Assembly (NCBI RefSeq): GCF_949987535.1
Contig: NC_080078.1
Location: 29,594,942-29,658,941 of the forward strand
Source of the DNA: Balaenoptera acutorostrata
Taxonomy: Eukaryota > Chordata > Mammalia > Artiodactyla > Balaenopteridae
Length of the DNA: 64,000 bases
Direction: 5' to 3'
A program made the position numbers and the translations under genes. The notes beneath the pieces were generated by a model. It was not told where the DNA came from and ran no database searches. It saw only the letters and a program-made list of their open reading frames with translations. Shown in pieces: positions 11,946-62,691 of this stretch (its first letter is position 1; the number at the start of each line of letters is the position of its first letter).

Positions 11946-14185
11946 TGGAGCAGACTTTATTTCAAAGACAAAAGATATGGCAAAAAATAGAAGTCATACA
12001 GGTCTGCTTTCAGATCACAATGGAATTAAACTCTAAATCAATATCAGAAAGACAGCTAGAAAAATCCTTAAATACTTGGAGATTGAAACACACTTCTAAA
12101 TAACACATGAGTCAAAAAAGAAATCTCAAGAGAAAATTTTAAGTATTTTGAACTAAATGAAAATGCAGCTTATCAAAATGTGGGGGGTTCAATAAAAGCA
12201 GTGCTTACAGGGGAATTTATAGCACTGAATGCATATATCAGAAAAGAAGAAATATCTAGAATCAATAGGCTTCTGCCTGAGGAAACTAGAAAGAAGAGCA
12301 AATCAAAGAAAGCAGAAGAAAAGAAATGATAAAAACTCGAGCAGAAACCAGTGAAGTTGGAACAGGAAACCAGAGAGAATCAACAAAACCAAAAACTAGT
12401 TCTTCGAAAAGATAAGTAAAATTGACAAGCCTCTAGCCAGGCTAACTAAGAAAGAAAGAGAAAGGACACAAATTGCTAATAGCAGGAATGAGGGATGAGA
12501 CATCTCTACACATCCCATGGACTTTAAAAGGATAGTAAAGGAATATAAACAACTCTATGCCCATAAATTTGATAACCTAGATGAAATGGACCAGTACCTT
12601 GAAAGACACAATCTGCCAAAACTCACCCATGACAGAATAGACAATCTGAACAGACCTATATCTGTTAAGGAAATTGAGTCAATATTTAATAACCTTCCAA
12701 CACAGAAATTACTAGGCCCAGTGGGTTCACTGATGAATTCTACCAAGCATTTAAAGAATACATTATACCAATTTTCTACACTCTCCTTCAGAAGATAGAA
12801 GCAGAGGGAATAATCCCCTAATTCTAGGAGGCCAGAATTACCCTACTATGAAAACCAGACAAAGACACTACAAGAAATGAAGATTACAGATCAATATCTT
12901 TTATCAATATAGATGCAAAAAACCTTAACAAAATATTAGCAAATCAAATCCAATAATGTATAAAAAGAATTGTGCACCATGACCAAGCAGGATTTATCTC
13001 AACTATGCAAGATTGGTTCAACGTTTGAAAATCAATTAATATAATTTATTACATCAACTGGCTAAAGAAGAAAAATCACAAGATCATATCAATAGATGCA
13101 GAAAAAGCATTTGACAAAATCTTACACGCATTCATGACAAAAACTCTCAGTAAACTCTGAGGAACAGAGGGAAACTTCCTCAAGATGATAAAGATGATCT
13201 ACAAAAATCTACAGTTTATGTCATACTTGATGGTGAGAAACTAGAAGCTTTCCCCCTGAGATCAGGTACAAGACAAGAACATCTCTTTTCACTACTCCTT
13301 TTCAGCATAATACTGGCAGTCCTAGCTAATGCAAAAATATAGGGAAAGGATATATAAAGTATATAGACTGGGAAGGAAGAAATAAAACTGCCTTTCTTTG
13401 CAGATGACATGATCATCTATATAGAAAATCTGAAAGTATCAACCAAAAAAATCCTGAAATTATTAAGCTATTATAGCAAGGTTGCAGAATGCAAGATTAA
13501 TATACAATAGCCAATTGCTTTCCTATCTACTAGCAATGAACCTGTGGAACTTGAAATTAAAAACAATACCATTTACATTAGCACTCCAAAAATGAAATAC
13601 CTAGGTATAAATCCAACAGAATATGTACAAGATCTACATGAGGAAAACTACAAAACTCTGAAAGAAATCAAAGAACTAAATAAATGGAGAGAGATTGCTT
13701 GTTCATAGATAGGATGACGCATTATTGTCAAGATGTCAGTTCTTCCCAATTTGATCTATAGTTTCAATGCAATCTCAATAAAAATCCCAGGAAATTATTT
13801 TGTCGATATCAACAAACTGATTCTAAAGTTTATGAGGAGAGGCAAAAGACCCAGAATAGCCAATACAATATTGGAGGAGAAAAGCAAAGCTAGAGGGCTG
13901 ACACAACCTGACTTCAAGACTTACTATAAAGCTACAGAATTTGAGAGTGTGGTATTGGTGAAAATATAGACAAATAGATCAATGGAACAGAATAGAGAGC
14001 CCAGATATAGATCTACATAAATATAGTCAACTGATCTTTGACAAAGGTGCAAAAGCAGCACAATGGAGCCAAGATAGCCTTTTCAACAAATGGTGCTGAA
14101 ACAACTGGACATCCACATGTGAAAAAAAAAAAATCTAGACACAGGACTTACACCCTTCACAAAAATTAACTCAAAATGGATTGCA

Positions 14186-14305
14186 GGGAATTCCCTGGCA
14201 GTCCAGTGGTTAGGACTCTGTGCTTTCACTGCTGAGGATGCGGGTTCAATCCCTGGTTGGGGAACTGAGATCCTGCAAGCCACGCAGCACGGCCAAAAAA
14301 AAAAT
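14186..14305 (+). repeat. CHR-type SINE inside the old L1
   Basis: 'gggaattccctggcagtcca' to 'cggccaaaaaaaaaataa', flanked by the direct repeat 'aaaatggattgcag'. Confidence 0.9.
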
Positions 14306-14354
14306 AAAAAATGGATTGCAGACCTAAATGTAAAACACAATTATAAAACTCCTA

Positions 14355-14550
14355 AGGGACTTCCCTGGTGGTCCAGTAACTAAGATTCCACTCTCCCAGT
14401 GCAGGGGCCAGGGTTTGATCCCTCATACTGCAACAAAGATCCTGCACTCTGCAATGAAGATTCTTCGTGCCTCAACTAAGACCTGACACAGCCAAATAAG
14501 TAAATAAATATTTTAAAAGACAAAAAACAAACAAACAAACAACAAACCTC
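14355..14550 (+). repeat. CHR-type SINE inside the old L1
   Basis: Head 'gggacttccctggtggtcca', a longer tail with 'aagacctgacacagccaaat' and an A-rich end. Confidence 0.8.
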
Positions 14551-14843
14551 CCAGAAGATAACACAGCAGAAAATCTAGAGGACCTGGGATTTAATGATGA
14601 CTTTTTAAATATGACACCAAAAGCATAATTCATGAAAGAATAAATTGATAAGCTGGAATTGATGAAAATTTAAAATGTCTGCCATGCAAAAGACACTGTC
14701 AAGAGAATGAAAAGATAAGCCACAGATTGGAAGAAAACATTTGCAAAAGATACATCTGATCAAGGACTATTATCCAAAATACCCAAAGAACTCTTAAAAC
14801 TCAACAACAAGAAAACACACAAACCAATTAAGGTATGGGCCAA

Positions 14844-17436
14844 CAATATCACTGATGAACACAGATGCAAAAATCCTTAACAAAATACTAGCAAGCAGAA
14901 TCCAACAGCACATTAAAAGGATCATACACCATGATCAAGTGGGGTTTATCCCAGGAATGCAAGGATTCTTCAATATATGCAAATCAATCAATGTGATACA
15001 CCATATTAACAAATTGAAGGAGAAAAACCATATGGTCATCTCAAGAGATGCAGAAAAACCTTTTGACAAAATTCAACACCCATTTATGATAAAAACCCTC
15101 CAGAAAGTAGGCATAGAGGGAACTTACCTCAACATAATAAAGGCCGTATATGACAAACCCACAGCCAACATCGTTCTCAATGGTGAAGAACTGAAACCAT
15201 TTCCACTAAGATCAGGAACAAGACAAGGTTGCCCACTCTCACCACTATTATTCAACATAGTTTTGGAAGTTTTAGCCACAGCAATCAGAGAAGAAAAAGA
15301 AATAAAAGGAATCCAAATTGGAAAAGAAGAAGTAAAGCTGTCACTGTTTGCAGATGACATGATACTATACATAGAGAATCCTAAAGATGCTACCAGAAAA
15401 CTACTAGGGCTAATCAATGAATTTGGTAAAGTAGCAGGATACAAAATTAATGCAGAGAAATCTCTTGCATTCTTATACACTAATGATGAAAAATCTGAAA
15501 GGGAAATTAAGGAAACACTCCCATTTACCATTGCAACAAAAAGAATAAAATACCTAGGAATAAACCTACCTAAGGAGACAAAAGACCTGTATGCAGAAAA
15601 CTATAAGACACTGATGAAAGAAATTAAAGATGATACAAACAGATGGAGAGATAGACCATGTTCTTGGATTGGAAGAGTCAACATTGTGAAAATGACTATA
15701 CTACCCAAAGCAACCTACAGATTCAATGCAATCCCTATCAAACTACCAAAGGCATTTTTCACAGAACTAGAACAAAAAATTTCGCAATTTATATGGAAAC
15801 ACAAAAGACTCCGAATAGCCAAAGCAATCTTGAGAAAGAAAAATGGAGCTGGAGAAATCAGGCTCCCTGACTTCAGACTATACTACAAAGCTACAGTAAT
15901 CAAGACAGTATGGTACTGGCACAAAAACAGAAATATAGATCAATGGAACAGGATAGAAAGCCCAGAGATAAACCCACGCACATATGGTCACCTTATTTTT
16001 GATAAAGGAGGCAAGAATATACAATGGAGCTAAAACAGCCTCTTCAGTAAGTGGTACTGGGAAAACTGGACAGCTACATGCAAAAGAATGAAATTAGAAC
16101 ACTCCCTAACACCATACACAAAAATAAACTCAAAATGCATTAAAGACCTAAACGTAAGGCCAGACACTGTAAAACTCTTAGAGGAAAACATAGGCAGAAC
16201 ACTCTATGACATAAATCACAGCAAGATTCTTTTTAACCCACCTCCTAGAGAAATGGAAATAAAAACAAAAAGAAACAAATGGAACCTAATGAAACTTAAA
16301 AGCTTTTACACAGCAAAGGAACCATACACAAGACTAAAAGGCAACCCTCAGAATGGGAGAAAATATTTGCAAATGAAGCAACTGACAAAGGATTAACCTC
16401 CAAAATTTACAAGCAGCTCATGCAACTCAATATCAAAAAAACAAACAACCCAATCCAAAAATGGGCAGAAGACCTAAATAGACATTTCTCCAAAGAAGGT
16501 ATACAGATAGCCAACAAACACATGAAAGGATGCTCAACATCACTAACCATTAGAGAAATGCAAATCAAAACTACAGTGAGGTATCACCTCACACCAGTCA
16601 GAATGGCCATCATCAAAAATCTACAAACAATAAATGCTGGAGAGGGTGTAGAGAAAAGGGAACCCTCTTGCACTGTTGGTGGGAATGTAGATTGATACAG
16701 CCACTATGGAGAACAGTATAGAGGTTCCTTTAAAAACTAAAAACAGAACTCCCATATGACCCAGCAATCCCACTCCTGGGCATATACCCTGAGAAAACCA
16801 TAATTCAAAAAGAGTCATGTACCACAGTGTTCATTGCAGCACTATTTACAATAGCCAGGACATGGAAGCAACCTAAGTGTCCATCGACAGATGAATGGAT
16901 AAAGAAGATGTGGCACATATATACAATGGAATATTACTCAGCCATAAAAAGGTTTGAGTTATTTCTAGTGAGGTGGATGGACCTAGAGTCTGTCATACAG
17001 AATGAAGTAAGTCAGAAAGAGAAAAACAAATATCATATGCTAACACATATATATGGAATCTAAAAAAAAAAAAAATTGGTTCGGAGAACCTAGGGGCAGG
17101 ACAGGAATAAAGACGCAGACATAGAGAATGGACTTGAGGACACTGGGAGGGGGAAGGGTAAGCTGGGATGAAGTGAGAGAGTGGCATGGACTTATAAATA
17201 CTACCAAATGCAAAATAGATAGCTAGTGGGAAGCAGCCGCATAGCAAAGGGAGATCAGCTCCGTTCTTTGTGATCACCTAGAGGGGTGGGATAGGGAGGG
17301 TGGGAGGGAGACACAAGAGGGAGGAGATATGGAGATATATGTATATACATAGCTGATTCACTTTGTTATAAAGCAGAAACTAACACACCATTGTAAAGCA
17401 ATTATACTCCAATAAAGATGTTAAAAAAAAAAAAAA
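14844..17436 (+). mobile_element. Younger 5'-truncated L1 nested in the old L1
   Basis: It starts inside the ORF2 reverse transcriptase. A 392-codon open stretch (14855-16033) includes the RT polymerase block with FADDMILY at about 15346-15369, thumb and connection. It ends at a premature stop at 16031-16033; later pieces (16088-17063) lie in broken frames and include the C-terminal DEWIKKMWHIYTMEYYSAIK motif. It ends 'aataaagatgttaaaaaaa'. Not autonomous: no 5' UTR, ORF1 or endonuclease. Confidence 0.92.
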
Positions 17437-17447
17437 GTTTGGGCCAA

Positions 17448-18600
17448 AAACCTTAACAGACACTTCCCCAAGGAAGGTACACAGATGGCAAATAAGCATA
17501 CGAAAAGATGATCCACATCATATGTCATCAGGGAAATGAAAGCTAAAACAACCATGAATACCACTACATACTTATGTAAATGGCTGGGCTCTGAAACTGA
17601 CAACATCAAATGCTGGTGAGGATGTAGAACAACAGGAATTCTCATACATCTTTGACAGGAAAGCAAAATGGTAAGACTACTTTGGTTTTTGTCTTTTGTG
17701 GCCGAGTCGCACAGCTTGCGGGATCTCAGTTCCCTGACCAGGGATTGAACCCAGGCCACGGCACTGAAAACCCAGAATTCTAAGCACTAGGCCACCAGCC
17801 AACTCCTGGTACAGTTACTTTAGAATAGGGTTTAGTGGTTTCTTGCAAAACTAATTATACTCTCACCATATGATCCAGCAATAGTGCTCCTTAGTATTTA
17901 CCCAAATGAATTGAAAACTTATGTCCACACAAAAATCTCCACATGGATGTTTATAGCAGCTTTATCCACAACTGTCAAAATTTAGAAGCAACCAAGATGT
18001 CCCTCCGTAGGCGAAATAAACTGTGGTACATCCAGACAATGAAATATTATTCAGCTCTAAAGAGAAATGAGCTATCAAGCCATGAAAAGACATGGAGGAA
18101 CTCTAAATGCATATTGCTACGTGAAAGACATCAATATGAGAAGGCTATGTACTGTGTGATTCCAATTATATGGCATTCTGGAAAAGGCAAAACTACAGAG
18201 GCAGTAAAAAGATCAGTGGTTGCCAGGGACTTGGGGAGGGAGGGATTCAGAGGCTGATTACAGAGGATTTTTAGGGCAGTGAAAATACTCTGTATGATAC
18301 TATAATGGTGGATATATGTCGTCATACATATCTCCAAACCCACAGAATGTACAACACCAAGGGTGAACCCTAAGGTAAACTCTGGACTTGGAATGATGAT
18401 GATGTGTCAGTGTAGGTTCGTCAGTGGTAACAAATGTACAATACCATTCTGATGGGGGATGCTGACCATGGGGAAGGCTGTGCGTGCACGAGAGCAGGGG
18501 GTATTTGGGAAATCTCTATGCCTTCCTGTCAATTTTGCCGTGAACCTAAAACTGCTCTGAGGAATAAGGTCTCACAAAATATGGCTGTAAGGACAAAATC
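17448..18600 (+). mobile_element. Old L1 LINE, 3' continuation
   Basis: It resumes the old L1 exactly where 14,835 stopped (aacagacacttccccaagga), includes a degenerate ORF2 C-terminus (YSALKRNE-like, 17943-18257), and ends with old-L1 3' UTR text near 18,600. A CHR-like relic at 17687-17815 interrupts it. Confidence 0.8.
17687..17815 (-). repeat. Diverged CHR-type SINE
   Basis: 'tgcgggatctcagttccctg' and 'gggattgaacccaggcc', with a diverged end 'caccagccaactcctgg'. Confidence 0.6.
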
Positions 18601-19529
18601 TTCTGTGAAATCCTCTACCCACGTAAGAAGAGCTCACTGCGCCCCCTACTGGTCAGGTCTTCTCTGCCATGGGGTATCTCTCGCGGCAGCTCTGCAAAAT
18701 CACGCGTCTTTTGATGGTTTAAAAAGAAGTCTTCTTATTTTTGGTAACTCTGACTTGGGTGTGATGGACCTTAGTTTAGCCTCTGCCTTATTTCAGAACT
18801 GGAAGCTCAGTCTCCAGTTGTCTGCCAACCCAATCCTGCAAATTCTTTCAAGGAGGAAGCAGGATCTAGTTTTTGTGGGAGGATGAAGAAAGAGGTGGGA
18901 AGGCTTGTCTAGGAGGATCTGATTGTGAATCAAGTCCTCGAGTCCCAGAGCTCCATCCTATCCGGGCATCAGATTTTTGTCCAGTAATGACAGACACGGG
19001 AAAGGGAGGCCAGAGATGCCCGGAGCCCTACCCCAGTCAACTCCGGTAGACTGGGTGATGGCAAATCCCGCTGGTCATCAGAAAGGCCTGGAGGGCGGCT
19101 CCCCCACCATGGTTCTGATTTTCCAGACCTAGACTGTGATGTCGCTGTATTAACTGGGAAACACCACATGGAAGGTTGCACGGTTTTCTTTCAGATTCCT
19201 GACTGTGAAAGGAGAAGGAATCCAGATTTGTGGGCAGAGACCAGAGTCTCCTGGAGGAAGAGATGGAGGAAGTGATAACCACTGACCAAAGCTGCCCAAG
19301 TCAAAAGAACAGGGACTCTGGAGCAACACTGGGTTTAAAATCCTCACAAGCTGTGTGACTTTGGGCAAGTGACTTAACCTCTCTGTGTCTCTTCTTCCTT
19401 GTCTGTACAACGGGATGCTGCTAGTTCAACCTTGCAGGTTGTTGTTGGTAGGGGCGGGCGGGTGGGGAGGTTTGACTGAATGAGTTAATATTTAGTGAGT
19501 GCTTTGCCCTGTACCTGTACAGTTTTAAA
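18601..19529. other. Unique intergenic sequence with a MIR fragment
   Basis: A MIR-like core ('aagctgtgtgactttgggca' ... 'acctctctgtgtctc') lies at about 19320-19480. The rest is unassigned; no gene seen. Confidence 0.5.
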
Positions 19530-19877
19530 AAAAATAATAAATAAATTTATTTATTTATTTATTTATTTACTTATTTTTGGCTGTGTTGGGTCTTCTTTGC
19601 TGTGCACGGGCTTTCTCTAGTTGTGGCGAGCAGGGGCTACTCTTTGTTGTGGTGCACGGGCTTCTCATTGCGGTGGCTTCTCTTGTTGCGGAGCACGGGC
19701 TCTAGGTACGAGGGCTTCAGTAGCTGTGGCTCGAAGGTTCTAGAGCGCAGGCTCAGTAGTTGTGGTGCACGGGCTTAGTTGCTCCGCGGCATGTGGGATC
19801 TTCCCGTACCAGGGCTCGAACCTGTGTCTCTTGCATTGGCAGACGGATTCTTAACCACTGTGCCACCAGGGAAGCCC
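19530..19877 (-). repeat. Long-form CHR SINE
   Basis: (TTTA)n head, long-form body, end 'accagggaagcccc'. Confidence 0.9.
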
Positions 19878-20200
19878 CAGTTTTTTTTTTCATTGAGATA
19901 TATTTGACATATGACATTATGTGAGTTTAAGGCCTCGAACATATTAGTTTGATACATTTATATTGCAATACAATTGCCATCGTAGCATTAGCTAACACCT
20001 CTCTTGCATCATATAATTATCATTTCTTCTAGTGTTGGGAAAAATTCAATCTAGTTTCTTAGCAAGTTCAATGTTTACAATACCATTTTGTTGTCTATAA
20101 TCACTGTACTGTGTATTAGGTCTCCAGGACTTATTTCTTTCCTAGTTGCAAGTATACAGTTTTCTAGTAACATTACTATCTATTCTTTGAAGTCCCGGGG
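19878..20200 (-). repeat. Antisense L1 3' fragment
   Basis: 'cattgagatatatttgacat' and the following AT-rich L1 tail text. Confidence 0.55.
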
Positions 20201-20565
20201 AAATCTCTCCTTTGTAAATTGCTCCCAGTGACTCCCCACACAATAACCATTCCTTTCTAACCAGAGCTCTCCTTGGTACATTTCTTGCTTTTTTGCACGT
20301 GCATCTCATTTCCCTTCAAGAATTTTAGCTCCTCCAGGCCAGCCCTGTCAGATGTAGTTTTCTGCTTTTCCTCACAGCATTTAGTAGCCCCCCAGAACAC
20401 ATCGTGGGCCCCCAGGCAGCTGTAAGCTGAAGGGCTGTTTGAATCTTCAGCCCTATGGGGGTTTCTGCACTCAGCCAGTGAAGATGTTTGAGCTGGAGGA
20501 CTGGAAGGTGAAATTACTGGTTTCAAAATATAAAAGAAATTGGCCCAAGTCTAAAAGCGTAATTA

Positions 20566-20692
20566 GGGAATTCCCCAGTGGTCCAGTGGTTAGGACTCAG
20601 TGCTTTCAATGCCAAGGGCCCGGGTTCAATCCCTGGTCAGGGAACTAAGATCCCACAAGCCACGTGGCATGGCCAAAAAAAAAAAAAAAAAG
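20566..20692 (+). repeat. CHR-type SINE
   Basis: 'gggaattccccagtggtcca' to 'catggccaaaaaaaaaa'. Confidence 0.9.
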
Positions 20693-20784
20693 ACAAGCAT
20701 AATTAATTATTTCCATAAGACATGATGTGTCAACCAGTCAAGTGGGTCTTAATTTAACTTTAACAAAATTACATTTAACTGTTA

Positions 20785-21205
20785 ATTGAGGGATGAACGA
20801 ACAAACAAATGTGGCTTATCCATTCGATGACACAATATTCAGCTATAAAAAGGAATGAAATACTGACACACACTACAGCATGACTGAACCTTGAAAGCAT
20901 GGTCTCACTGAAAGAAGCCAGACACGACAGGCCACATACTGAATGATTCCATTTCTATGAAATGACCCAAAGAGGTAAATCCATGGAGACAGAAAGCAGA
21001 GCAGTGGTGACCAGGTACTGGGGTGACAGGAATGAGGAATGACTGCTTATGGGGGGTGGGATTATCTCTTGTGTTGGTGAAAATGTTCTAAAATTGGTTC
21101 TGGTGTTGGTTGCACAAGTCTGTGAATATACTCAAAACCATTGAATTGTGTACTTTAAATGGGAAAATTGTGTGATATATTATCTCAGTAAAGTGGTTTA
21201 TAAGA
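20785..21205 (+). repeat. Old L1 3'-end fragment
   Basis: 'cagctataaaaaggaatgaa', 'gagacagaaagcagagcagt' and 'gtactttaaatgggaaaatt' are old-L1 3' terminal text. A further small piece lies at about 21540-21680. Confidence 0.65.
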
Positions 21206-21689
21206 AAGCACACTTATTGTGGGAAACAGGTGCATAAGAGGAGGGGCTGGTCCACGAGGCCTGCAGGGGCTGAAGGAGGTGGTGGCTGAGGAACTCGGCT
21301 GTCTGGAGCCTAAACACCAAAGGGTGCAGGTAGATGTGGGGCCTGGGATCACGTGTGAGAGGACCCCGGCCTCCCAGAGGACTTGCGCCCCTTCTCTGCT
21401 GGTGGTCCTAATGTGTGCAGGAGGGAGGCCTTGGGCCTGAAGGATTGAAACACCCCTCAGCTGCTGAGAGCCGTTTCCGAGGCTGGGCTGGCCCTTCTCT
21501 TTGCTTCGCCCACCATGAGTGCCGGGAAAGACAAGGCCAAAATCAGACCTCAGAACTCGACAGTGCTGATGGTTATACAGTGTTGTGAATGTAGTCAGTG
21601 CCACCAAATTGCCACTTTAAAATGGTTAAAATGGTAAATTTTATGTTATATCTATGAGACCACACACACAAAAAGGCAAACCATGTTCT

Positions 21690-22028
21690 GTTGCCTTCTG
21701 CCCTGAGAGCTTCATTTCCAAGGCTTGAAGAGGCAAACCTTTTTGTTGCCCCCTAGACTGAAAAGGGATTTTTCCCCCTCACTGGTCAGAAGCCCCCTCC
21801 CTCCCTCCTCGTGCTAAGAACTCTATTGGAGGCTTCTGAATGGCTGGGTCTTTGCCCTGGAAGCCACCTCCTCCCCTTCCCGTCCCCAACTCCTGTGCTG
21901 GGAGTGTGAATTGAAGCTGAGCCCTCCGCTTTGGGAAAGAAGCTTCCTTTCTGGGCTGCTCTGAGCCGCTCTGGAGAGGGAGACTGGCTGTGTGGGGCTC
22001 CCTCGGGCCAGCGGCAGTGCCAGCGCCC
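21690..22028 (+). promoter_or_regulatory. Putative 5' UTR and proximal promoter of the LLTP gene
   Basis: This is unique, moderately GC-rich sequence between an L1 3' fragment ending near 21,680 and the start codon. I see no TATA box, clear initiator or CpG island. The call is by position only; the transcription start cannot be placed. Confidence 0.3.
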
Positions 22029-60763
<38,735 letters not shown>

Positions 60764-61900
60764 CCACTGTTCTGACCCCTAAAAGCATCAATTACCTCTA
60801 CTTTAAAATCAGCTTCGTTGAGGTATAATCGAACTACAATAAATGGTATGTGTTTTAAGTGTACAATTTGATAAGTTTTGACATATGTATATACCATGAA
60901 ACCATCACCAACTAAATCAACATATCCATCACCCCCAAAGTTTTCTTCATGATTCTTAATCCCTTCCTCCTGCCCCCTGTTGTGATAGGCTTTTTCTGTC
61001 AAAATAGATGTTTGCATTTTCTGGAATGTTACATAAATGGAATCATGCAGCGTATACTTTTGTTTTTAAAGCATGTACTCCTTTTTGACCTGACTTCCTT
61101 TATTCAGCGTAACTATTTTGAGATTCACCCATATTGTAGAGTATACTAATAGTTTATTTCTTCCTATGGCCGTGTAGTGGTTCATGGTATGGATGAACCA
61201 CAGTCTGTTTATGTATTCACCTGTTGGTGGATATTTGTGTTATGTCCAGTTTTGGGCTGTTACAAGTAGGGCTGCTATGAACATTCGTGTACAAGTCTTC
61301 ATATAAATATATGTTTTCATGTCTCTTGGGTAAATATCTAAGGACGGGATGGCTTAGATCATATGGTAGTTGTATGTTTAATTGTTTAAGAGCTAGCTGA
61401 ACTGTTTTGCAAAGTGGTTGTACCATTTTGCATTCCCACCAGCAGTGTATGAGAGTTTTAATTCTTGTACATCCTCGCCAACACTTGGTAGGATTAGACT
61501 TTTTAATTTTTGCTATTCTAATAGTTTGCAGTAGTATCTTGTGGCTTTAAAGTACATTTTCCTAATGCTACTGATGTTGGGCATCTTTTAGGTGCTTATT
61601 TGTCATCCATACCTCTTTGGTGAAGTGTACGTTCAAATATTTTGTCCTTTTTTAAAAATTCGGTTGGCTTCTTATGCCTGAGTTTTGAAAATTCCTGCTC
61701 TTTTCTGAACACAAGGCCTGTATCAGATATGTGACTTGCAAATATTTTCTCCCAGTGTGTGGCATGGTCTTTTCATTCTCTTAACAGTGTCTTTTGAAGA
61801 GCAGATATTCTTGATTTCAGTGAAGTCAAGTTTATCCATTTCTTTTATGCATAAAGTTTTGGGTGTTACATCTAAGAAATCTTTGCCTAATGCACTGTTA

Positions 61901-62280
61901 CAGAGATCCTTGGGACCCTCTGGAGATTTCCAGAGTTCTTTTCTCTGTGTGGCTCTTTCCTCTCTTGTACTCTGCCCTGCAAAGTCCAGCTACCTTGGTC
62001 TCCCTGGACTCCCAGATCCTCAACCCTGAGAGTCTGTCATGTCCCGCTCTGTTCCCCTCCCTGCACCTCAGCCTGAGCTCTCTCCAGGCAGTAAGCTGGG
62101 GCTCACCTTGCTTTTTCCCATCTCTTGGGTTCCTTGTCTCACACTACCTGATGTCTAGTGTCTTGGGAACTTTTGTTTAATCTGTTTCATCTGAGTTTTG
62201 GGTTGCTCCACGTGGGAAGGTAAATCCAGTCCTTGTTACTTCAATCTGGTTGGCAGCAGAGGTCACATCCAGCTTCTTTT
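61901..62280. other. Unassigned sequence downstream of the candidate exon
   Basis: Unique-looking text between L1 fragments. No exon with LLTP similarity was recognised on either strand. Confidence 0.4.
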
Positions 62281-62299
62281 GTGAACTTAATATAAATGG

Positions 62300-62690
62300 A
62301 ATCATTCACCATGTACTCTTTAAAAAAATGAGGTGAAGTTCACATAACGTAAAATTAACTATTTTAAAGTATACAATTCAGTGACACGAAGTATATTCAC
62401 AATGTTGTGCAACCACCACTTCTCTCTAGTTCCAAACATTTTCATCACCCCAAGGAGACCCTACACTCATTTAGTGGTCACGCCCCATTCCCTCATCTCC
62501 CAGCCCCTGGCAACCACTAATGTGCTTTCTGTCTCTATGGATTTATCTATTCTGGACATTTCATATAAACAGAATCATACAATATGCAGCCTTTTGTGTC
62601 TGGCTTCTTTCACTGAGCATGTTTTTAAGGTTCATTTGTATTGTAGCATGTATCAGTACTTCATTCCTTTCTTTTTTCTATTGCACAAAT
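62300..62690 (-). repeat. Antisense L1 3' UTR fragment
   Basis: 'gaggtgaagttcacataacg', 'cagcccctggcaaccactaa' and 'ctggcttctttcactgagca'. Confidence 0.7.
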
Positions 62691-62691
62691 A

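Larger units (their letters stand above)
11946..14843 (+). mobile_element. Old L1 LINE, ORF2 part 1 (degenerate)
   Basis: Degraded L1 ORF2 with many stops and frameshifts. Recognisable pieces are the endonuclease/RT linker (12517-12798), RT-like text around the FADDMI-type motif near 13,400, and the post-RT region (13733-13969). CHR SINEs at about 14186-14310 and 14355-14550 interrupt it. It continues at 17448 after a nested L1. Not functional. Confidence 0.85.

Noticed and set aside
14855..16033. 392-codon reverse-transcriptase ORF as a host gene
   Set aside because: It is L1 ORF2 with a premature stop, a poly(A) tail and a target duplication: a dead retrotransposon copy.
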